Source: SIG454 sp045578465 (lineage in GTDB: Bacteria; Bacillota; Clostridia; Monoglobales; Monoglobaceae). From it: DNA of 10,308 bases. Where the stretch lies: contig JAZNKJ010000008.1 in NCBI GenBank assembly GCA_045578465.1, positions 1-10,308 of the forward strand, read 5' to 3'. A program made the translations under genes and the position numbers. Below are positions 5,131 through 10,308 of this stretch, piece by piece. Below the pieces are notes generated by a model. It had not been told where the DNA came from. It did no database searches and worked only from the letters and a program-made list of their open reading frames with translations. Each line of letters begins with the position of its first letter. Position 1 is the stretch's first letter.

Positions 5131-5658
5131 CTACATCCATACTCCTTTCATGGTAAAGCCAAGGATTAATATTGCGAGAAGGACGCTTAATGCATTGGCA
5201 ATAAACAACCATCCGAAATTGCGCCTGAACCTTTTCTTAAATACGAGTTTTAAGGTAAGTCCCTCGATTAAAACATTGCATAAAATCGTCACTATGTAGG
5301 AAATCGCCCATAAGAATATGCCAAAGAAGTTATCAACGGGAATTGCATCAAGAAAAATTTCGCAAAAGCCAACCGCAATGGCAGTTATAAACCCACTGGC
5401 CGGAATCAAAATAAGTCCTATAATCGCTGAAGCAAGATTCATTGTAATCGCCATAAGAGCAGACCTTAAAAGCTTTGCTTTGAACTTATATTTTATGAAT
5501 AAGAATTCAATAACAAGACCCGCTAAAATTATATACCAGCTCATAATCCCGGTTACAATATAAAGAGTAGGCCAAACCACATTTGCAAATGCAACAGTTG
5601 GGATTATCGTAAGAAGAAAGGTTACGAGAACAGTAACCCTCTTTCTTTCGTTATTCAT
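5131..5658 (-). CDS. Polytopic membrane protein with NVVWP motif, function unknown
   Basis: 175 residues, no named family recognised. The first hydrophobic segment (8-25) ends in TVAFA, like a signal peptide or first helix, and is followed by NVVWPTLY (27-34). Further membrane segments are visible at about 36-56, 66-87, 90-105, 112-135 and 150-168. Positive clusters lie at 57-66 (KYKFKAKLLR) and 138-147 (KLVFKKRFRR), fitting cytoplasmic loops. The ATG at 5658 is chosen for AAGGAG (5665-5670), six bases upstream; an ATG seven codons earlier has no such site. The gene starts 51 bases after glucokinase on the same strand, with a palindrome between them, so partial co-transcription is possible. 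I see no enzyme motif or transporter signature. Confidence 0.82.
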   Translation of the reverse strand: MNNERKRVTVLVTFLLTIIPTVAFANVVWPTLYIVTGIMSWYIILAGLVIEFLFIKYKFKAKLLRSALMAITMNLASAIIGLILIPASGFITAIAVGFCEIFLDAIPVDNFFGIFLWAISYIVTILCNVLIEGLTLKLVFKKRFRRNFGWLFIANALSVLLAILILGFTMKGVWM

Positions 5659-5681
5659 AAAAGGCTCCTTTCTTTTCATAA

Positions 5682-5705
5682 AAGCCCCATAATATTATGG
5701 GGCTT
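5682..5705. terminator. 24-base perfect palindrome between glucokinase and the downstream gene
   Basis: AAGCCCCATAAT (5682-5693) is followed directly by its reverse complement (5694-5705). As RNA it would form a GC-capped stem beginning five bases after the glucokinase stop. On the minus strand only TTTT follows, so it may be a weak or partial terminator between the two genes, or an mRNA-protecting hairpin. Confidence 0.6.
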
Positions 5706-5709
5706 CTTT

Positions 5710-6663
5710 TTATCCTTTTAATAAATTTTTTACTGCAAAAGCTGCGCCTACAATTCCCGCATCATTACGAAGTGTTGCGGCCTTAATCTTTGTCATCGGG
5801 AGATATGTTTTAGTATATCCAAATTCACTAACATATTTCTTTATCGGTTCAATGAGATAGTCTCCCTCTTTGCTTATTCCACCACCAATAACAACTATAT
5901 CGGGTTGGAAAACATTAACGATATTCGTAACCCCGTCTGCAACATATTTTACATATTTGTCTACAACTTCCATAGCAACCTTATCGCCTTTTTTAGCCGC
6001 ATCAAAGGCTGTTCTTCCGTTTACCTTTCCTGTCTTTTTAGCCTCTTCCGCCATTAAACTTTCAGGGTGATTTTCAATGGCCACTTTTGTCTGTCTGATA
6101 AGCGCTGTAACGGATGCATAAGCTTCCCAGCAGCCTTTTCTTCCGCAGCCACAAGCTACACCATCAAAAACCATAGTTGTATGACCTATTTCTCCTGCCG
6201 CGCCATTAAAGCCTCTGAAAATTTCTCCGTCTAATATAATTCCTCCGCCGATGCCTGTTCCAAGAGTTACAGCAACAAAACATTTGCTGTCCTCTCCTAC
6301 TGCAACATATTCCCCAAGGGCTGCCGCGTTAGCATCATTTTCAATGGCAAAAGGCAAATCAAAGTACTTCATAAGTTCTTCTTTTAAAGGAACATCTTTA
6401 AATCCCAGATTCTCTGCACGAAGCACGACGCCTTTTTCCGCATCATTAGAGCCAGGAGTTCCGATTCCAAGTCCTTTAATATCATCAACTGTCAGGTTTG
6501 TCTCTTCAAGAAGTTTGTTTATAAGGTCCGACATATCCTTATCCATTTCAATATATGGTCTTGGAGCCAAAGTTGGAGTAGAATCCTTAACCAAAATTTT
6601 ACCCTTATCATCAACTATTCCAATAGCAATATTTGTTCCGCCTAAATCAATGCCTATATACAT
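5710..6663 (-). CDS. glcK: ROK-family glucokinase
   Basis: Cytoplasmic sugar kinase that phosphorylates glucose with ATP at the head of glycolysis. At 317 residues it is the normal size for Firmicutes ROK glucokinases. The phosphate-binding motif IDLGGTN is at 5-11. The ROK sugar-binding and catalytic region IENDANAAALGE is at 107-118 (catalytic base Asp110). LGTGIGGG is at 134-141 and GEIGH at 157-161. The zinc site is His161 plus CGCGRKGC at 171-178 (Cys171, Cys173, Cys178). VVIGGGIS (257-264) is the second nucleotide-binding loop. There is no N-terminal helix-turn-helix, so it is a kinase and not a ROK repressor. The ATG has AAGAAAGG at 6675-6682, a long 11-base spacing. Its own promoter lies just past the hemW stop. 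Specificity for glucose over mannose or fructose is inferred. Confidence 0.92.
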   Translation of the reverse strand: MYIGIDLGGTNIAIGIVDDKGKILVKDSTPTLAPRPYIEMDKDMSDLINKLLEETNLTVDDIKGLGIGTPGSNDAEKGVVLRAENLGFKDVPLKEELMKYFDLPFAIENDANAAALGEYVAVGEDSKCFVAVTLGTGIGGGIILDGEIFRGFNGAAGEIGHTTMVFDGVACGCGRKGCWEAYASVTALIRQTKVAIENHPESLMAEEAKKTGKVNGRTAFDAAKKGDKVAMEVVDKYVKYVADGVTNIVNVFQPDIVVIGGGISKEGDYLIEPIKKYVSEFGYTKTYLPMTKIKAATLRNDAGIVGAAFAVKNLLKG

Positions 6664-6702
6664 ATTTCCACAAGCCTTTCTTCTAACTGTTTTATTACTT
6701 CA

Positions 6703-6731
6703 ATTATAACTTATTAAAAATATTTTGTAAA
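6703..6731 (-). promoter_or_regulatory. Sigma-A promoter for glucokinase
   Basis: On the minus strand TTTACA (6726-6731), a 17-bp spacer and TATAAT (6703-6708). It lies between the hemW stop (6747) and the glucokinase start (6663), with a leader of about 33 nt. No terminator hairpin separates it from hemW, so read-through from hemW is also possible. Confidence 0.72.
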
Positions 6732-6746
6732 TATTTATTTTATTGT

Positions 6747-7847
6747 TCAGACAAAATCGGACAAAATATTATTGCTGACATATAAAAATTCAGGCTTTAT
6801 ATATATTCTTCCGCTTTTCTTTTCCATAACTTCAAGATTGATATATTTTTCAAGTTCTTTGCCGAAAACATCGAAAATATCTTTGCCAAATCTTTTTTTG
6901 AACTCCTCCTCGGAAATTCCGTTAGCCATACGGAGACCCAAAAACACAAATTCGCTCATTTTTTCAAAATCGGTTAGCGGCTCAACATTTTCCTCTGCGC
7001 TTTCGCCGCTTAATATCTTTTTAATATAAACAGATACATCCCCCGTCATAGAAAATCTTTTATTTTTATAACAGGAATAGGCGCCAGCGCCAATCCCAAT
7101 ATAATCCTTTGTCTGCCAATACTTAGTATTATGCTTAGAAATTTTATTATCACGACAAAAATTTGAAATTTCATAACGGTCATATCCGTTTTCCGCCAAA
7201 AAATTCACGCATAATTCATACATATCCGCCGATTCATCATCATCTGGCAAATTCAGTTGCATTTTCGAAAAAGGCGTCCCATCCTCAATTTTGAGAGCGT
7301 AAACCGAAATATGTTCACTTCCATATGACACAGCTTTCTTTAAAGTTTTTAAAAAGCCTTCTTTCGTCTGGTCAGGAAGTCCAAACATTATATCAATAGA
7401 GATATTGCCAAATCCAGCCTCTCTTGCGTTCCTGTAACACTCCTCAAAATCCTTTAAATTATGGATTCTGCCAAGGGTTTTAAGTTCGTCATCATCCGTG
7501 CTTTGCATTCCTATGCTAAGCCTTGTTGCCCCTGATTTTTTTAAATTTTCAAGATCTTCTTTTGAAACCGTTCCCGGATTACACTCAACTGTTATTTCAG
7601 CGTCATTTGTCCTGTTATCAATCGCTTTAATTAAATCGGTTAAATAATAATTTGGCACCGCCGTAGGCGTTCCTCCACCAAAATAAACAGTATCAAAAAC
7701 TACTCCCTCAGCCTTTATTCTTGCAATTTCCGATTTAAGACAAAGAAAATAATCCTCAAACAAATCTTCCATATTACAGAAGGAGTTAAAGTCGCAATAT
7801 TTACATTTTTTTACGCAAAACGGGATATGGATATAAAGCCCACACAT
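6747..7847 (-). CDS. hemW: Radical SAM heme chaperone HemW (coproporphyrinogen oxidase-like)
   Basis: Radical-SAM protein of the HemN/HemW group. HemW binds heme and is thought to deliver it to membrane targets, and lacks coproporphyrinogen oxidase activity. The 366 residues fit HemW (about 370-400). IHIPFCVKKCKYCDF (6-20) holds the [4Fe-4S] cysteines 11, 15 and 18. Phe20 stands where true HemN has a fourth cysteine, which supports HemW. Other motifs are YFGGGTP (55-61), ECNPGT (88-93), RLSIGMQS (109-116), LGRIHN (125-130), IDIMFGLPDQT (151-161), EDGTPF (188-193) and a C-terminal HNTKYW....YIGIGAGAYS block (239-258). AAAGGA at 7857-7862 is nine bases from the ATG. In many Firmicutes hemW sits near lepA, hrcA or dnaK; here it follows an SLH gene and precedes glucokinase. 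No promoter of its own was found. Confidence 0.92.
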   Translation of the reverse strand: MCGLYIHIPFCVKKCKYCDFNSFCNMEDLFEDYFLCLKSEIARIKAEGVVFDTVYFGGGTPTAVPNYYLTDLIKAIDNRTNDAEITVECNPGTVSKEDLENLKKSGATRLSIGMQSTDDDELKTLGRIHNLKDFEECYRNAREAGFGNISIDIMFGLPDQTKEGFLKTLKKAVSYGSEHISVYALKIEDGTPFSKMQLNLPDDDESADMYELCVNFLAENGYDRYEISNFCRDNKISKHNTKYWQTKDYIGIGAGAYSCYKNKRFSMTGDVSVYIKKILSGESAEENVEPLTDFEKMSEFVFLGLRMANGISEEEFKKRFGKDIFDVFGKELEKYINLEVMEKKSGRIYIKPEFLYVSNNILSDFV

Positions 7848-7879
7848 ATTTTTAAATCCTTTTTCAAAAAATAATATAA

Positions 7880-7914
7880 AAGGAACAACAGTCGCAAGTC
7901 GGCTGTTGTTCCTT
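7880..7914 (-). terminator. Rho-independent terminator of the SLH protein gene
   Basis: AAGGAACAACAGTCG (7880-7894) pairs with 7900-7914 as a 15-bp stem with one G-U pair and a five-base loop. On the minus strand it is followed by TTTATATTATTTTTT. It lies 14 bases past the SLH gene stop and only 32 bases before hemW, so hemW may depend on read-through. Confidence 0.85.
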
Positions 7915-7928
7915 ACCTTTAAATCAAA

Positions 7929-9725
7929 TTAATGAACTACGATAACCGTTGCAATAAACATTCCTGTTGCATTGCTACCTGTTACTGTAACCTTTGAGCC
8001 TGCTTTGAGCGCTGAAAGCTTAATTGATGAACCGTTGGAGCTCTTAACAATTGTTGTTGAAGAATTGATACCAACTGTTATTTCTTCTCCATCAGCCTCA
8101 ACAAAGAGAAGGTCGTGTGAAACCTGAGTTGACTTAACTACGCCTTCAATGCTGTTAGAAGATGCAGTTTTTGTGGTTTCAATCTTTGTAAGAAGAGTGC
8201 TTTCTGATCTAAAATTAATAGCGCTACCCGGTCTTAAATCAAATACAGTTGCATCTGAACCGTCAACCTTAATTATTGCGTCAGAAGCGATTGAATACTT
8301 TGTTGTATCATTCTTTTCTTTGATTTCAAGATAGCTTCCGCTTTCTGTATGAGTAATAGATTTGATTGTTCCAGAAGAAGACTGAGTTTTGCTTTCAGCT
8401 GAAATCTTAGTTACCTTATGATATGTGAGCTTTAAGCTAACGCTATCCCCAGCAATTAAATCAGAAAGTTTAACTGTTTTGCCATTTCTTACAACATCAA
8501 CATCATCCTCGCAAACATATACAGTTTCATTTCCTTTAACATCAGAAACCGTAACTGTAGCCTCTGCGGAGGAAATATCCTTGCTTACCAAAGTTCCTGC
8601 AAGAGTCATATCCTTATCAAGAACTTCAATTCTTGTTACAACATCTTTTTCGACTGTAAGTTCAACATACTGATTGTTCTTAAGCTTAGAGTAAAGGTCT
8701 TCTGCCTTCTTAATTACAACTACAACATCGTCAGAAACATCATAAGTTGTTTTATTAGTTGTCTTTTCAGGGTCAGCAATAATGATTGTTCTGTCTGTTG
8801 AGCCAGAAGTTACGGAAGAAATAATTCCGCGGATTGGCTCATCCTTTGCTTCGCCCTTAGCAGCAGAAATCATAGAAACCTTGTCTTTTACTATAATAAT
8901 CTGAACTTCCATTCCTGCTTTGATATCATCAAGATCAGCGTCTTTGCCGTCAAGCTTTATAATAGTTTCTTTTTCAACAGTATATTCCTTATTCTCTACT
9001 TTTACAGTTTCAGCAAAAGTATCAACTGCACTTACGCTACCGCTAACCAATTTTATATCAAGAACAGCAATAAGGCTTGAAAGCATTTTTGCCATCTGGC
9101 CTCTTGTTACGCTCTGGTTAGGTCCAAAGATTGGGTCGCCATAAGAATCTGTTCCCATACCTTCCATAATCTTAGCTTCTCTTACATATTCAACATAAGG
9201 TCTTGCATCAGATGGAATCTGAGCTGTGTCAGAATAAGAAGATGAAATGAAAACGCTGTTTTTAACTTCTTCTTCCGCGCCCAAAAGCTTTGTGAGAAGA
9301 ATAGCACACTGATATCTTAAAAGTGTTTTATTCTTGTTAGCGCTTGAAATATAAGTATCAAGGTCATCTTTATCAATTACGCCTCTGTATAAAAGATATG
9401 CCATTTCTTCTTTATAGTCAGTTGAATATTTTGACAAAACAGAAGAATTAGCTTCTAATGCGGCATCAACAATAGCCTTATAATCTTCATCATCAACGCC
9501 GAGCATTCTTGAAAGAAGGATAAGAGCCTCTGTGTTTGTTATAGTCTTGTCAGGTTTAAAAGTACCATCAGTATAGCCCTTTATATAACCTTTATCAACC
9601 ATTGCCTTAACATAGGTTTCAGACCAATGACCTTTAATGTCAGAAAAATCAGCAGCGCTGACCATTAAAGATGCTGTTAAAATAGCAATACAAATAACTC
9701 CGCAAAGTAATCTTTTAAATCCCAT
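7929..9725 (-). CDS. Secreted S-layer-homology protein with five C-terminal beta repeats
   Basis: 598 residues, exported and probably held to the cell wall. A signal peptide covers 1-24 (KR, hydrophobic core, cleavage after MVSA). SLH 1 spans 25-75 (FSDIKGHW at 27-34, GYIKGYTDGTFKPDKTITNTE at 46-66). A divergent SLH 2 lies at about 97-149. SLH 3 spans 163-220 (YSDTAQIP, FGPNQSVTRGQMAKML). SLH domains bind pyruvylated or related wall polysaccharide. The rest is five tandem 63-72-residue units starting near 227, 298, 375, 451 and 526. Each opens with a V/I/L.G.(V/I/L) strand, and most carry a polar 'dG..a.l.dl..G' turn and end in a strand such as V..I.A. No catalytic motif is evident, so a structural or ligand-binding wall role is inferred. 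AGGAGG at 9733-9738 is seven bases from the ATG. Confidence 0.9.
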   Translation of the reverse strand: MGFKRLLCGVICIAILTASLMVSAADFSDIKGHWSETYVKAMVDKGYIKGYTDGTFKPDKTITNTEALILLSRMLGVDDEDYKAIVDAALEANSSVLSKYSTDYKEEMAYLLYRGVIDKDDLDTYISSANKNKTLLRYQCAILLTKLLGAEEEVKNSVFISSSYSDTAQIPSDARPYVEYVREAKIMEGMGTDSYGDPIFGPNQSVTRGQMAKMLSSLIAVLDIKLVSGSVSAVDTFAETVKVENKEYTVEKETIIKLDGKDADLDDIKAGMEVQIIIVKDKVSMISAAKGEAKDEPIRGIISSVTSGSTDRTIIIADPEKTTNKTTYDVSDDVVVVIKKAEDLYSKLKNNQYVELTVEKDVVTRIEVLDKDMTLAGTLVSKDISSAEATVTVSDVKGNETVYVCEDDVDVVRNGKTVKLSDLIAGDSVSLKLTYHKVTKISAESKTQSSSGTIKSITHTESGSYLEIKEKNDTTKYSIASDAIIKVDGSDATVFDLRPGSAINFRSESTLLTKIETTKTASSNSIEGVVKSTQVSHDLLFVEADGEEITVGINSSTTIVKSSNGSSIKLSALKAGSKVTVTGSNATGMFIATVIVVH

Positions 9726-9801
9726 GGGAATCCCTCCTAAATATCTTTTTTCGACAAAATAAATTTCCCTTTTTCAAGAGATTTTCACCTCTTATATAAA
9801 T

Positions 9802-9830
9802 AGTGTAACATAACGAAATTTAAATTTCAA
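9802..9830 (-). promoter_or_regulatory. Sigma-A promoter (extended -10) for the SLH gene
   Basis: On the minus strand TTGAAA (9825-9830), a 17-bp spacer and TACACT (9802-9807), with TG one base before the -10. The leader is about 70 nt and contains a small AAGAG/CTCTT hairpin. It faces away from the exported-protein gene at 9955. Confidence 0.65.
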
Positions 9831-9954
9831 CTACTATTTTAAAAAATATTGTAAAATTTTTTCTATTTGTGGTAAAAACTTATAGTTTGAAAATTTTAAG
9901 CAGGAGCAAAATAGGTTTGTAAACCAAAAAATCTGATTTTAGGAGGAATAAATT

Positions 9955-10308
9955 ATGTTAAAGAAAATCCTTTCTCTTGCAATTGTTTTATCATTAACAC
10001 TTGCAACGGGAATAGGCGTTTACGGAACTGAAACAGTGTTTACTCTTCCTGTGTCCGGGGAATTCACTACCCAGGATAGCACGGGAGACGGCTCTGTTAC
10101 AGGCATAGGCTCTGCTGTAAAGAGTGATTATTCTACAAGCGAAACCGCTCCTTCCGAAAATGCAAGAAGCGGAATCAATTCAATGACCACTATGGATAAC
10201 AGTATGCGTATCGTGGAAGAAAACGCAACAAAACACAATAAAATGATGAACAGAGAGCTTGACCCTAATGTTGCTCCTTCAAAATATGAGGAGAGCCGAG
10301 TTGCTCTT
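9955..10308 (+). CDS. Exported protein, N-terminal 118 residues, cut by window edge
   Basis: Function not recognised. The first 24 residues are a typical signal peptide (MLKKILSLAIVLSLTLATGIGVYG), with a likely cleavage after VYG. The mature part visible is rich in Ser, Thr, Gly and Glu (about 31-75), typical of a flexible, exposed region, and becomes more charged and helical after about residue 85 (RIVEENATKHNKMMNREL). No domain is identifiable in this part. AGGAGG at 9941-9946 is eight bases from the ATG. The frame is open to the window end. It is divergent from the SLH gene across 229 bases, and both encode exported products. I could not place its promoter with confidence. Confidence 0.85.
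   Translation, partial: MLKKILSLAIVLSLTLATGIGVYGTETVFTLPVSGEFTTQDSTGDGSVTGIGSAVKSDYSTSETAPSENARSGINSMTTMDNSMRIVEENATKHNKMMNRELDPNVAPSKYEESRVAL

Noticed and set aside
5685..5700. Sporulation-type -10 box (CATAATAT) upstream of the NVVWP gene
   Set aside because: It lies wholly inside the GC-capped palindrome and has no convincing -35 at the right distance.
6251..6709. 152-codon plus-strand open frame opposite glucokinase
   Set aside because: It is the antisense shadow of a clearly recognised ROK kinase, rich in Ser/Pro/Phe as expected of a mirror frame, and crosses the glucokinase promoter.

Overview
The window reads as chromosomal DNA of an AT-rich, low-GC Gram-positive bacterium, most likely a member of the Clostridia. 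The evidence is strong AGGAGG-type ribosome binding sites, sigma-A promoters with 17-bp spacers, a one-step meso-diaminopimelate dehydrogenase, an S-layer-homology (SLH) surface protein and a mixed-signature 6-phosphofructokinase. The species cannot be named from the sequence.

Layout from left to right. The minus-strand pair pfkA and purC (5' end only) runs off the left edge. The KDPG/KHG aldolase gene eda is divergent from pfkA; each has its own promoter in the shared gap. A bidirectional terminator separates eda from the convergent ddh gene. Next comes a 1.1-kb segment bounded by 28-bp inverted repeats (27/28 identical) that carries only a plus-strand MerR/TipAS-type drug-sensing regulator. 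Minus-strand genes follow: a cysteine-rich four-helix membrane protein, tRNA-Thr(GGT), a six-segment membrane protein, a ROK glucokinase, the radical-SAM heme chaperone hemW, and a 598-residue SLH protein. At the right edge a plus-strand gene for an exported protein begins and is cut off.

Glucokinase, phosphofructokinase and KDPG aldolase are all sugar-catabolic, but they are separate transcription units. DAP dehydrogenase and the SLH protein serve the cell envelope.

The most interesting region is 3336-4496. The regulator has a 19-bp-spacer MerR-type promoter over its own start. It also has a well-formed internal ribosome binding site that would produce the ligand-binding domain alone, as described for TipAL/TipAS of Streptomyces. 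The gene lies between near-perfect inverted repeats, in the opposite orientation to both neighbours, just beyond the stem of a neighbouring gene's terminator. No transposase or recombinase is present. This suggests a non-autonomous, MITE-like mobile unit carrying a drug-responsive regulator, or less likely an invertible segment.
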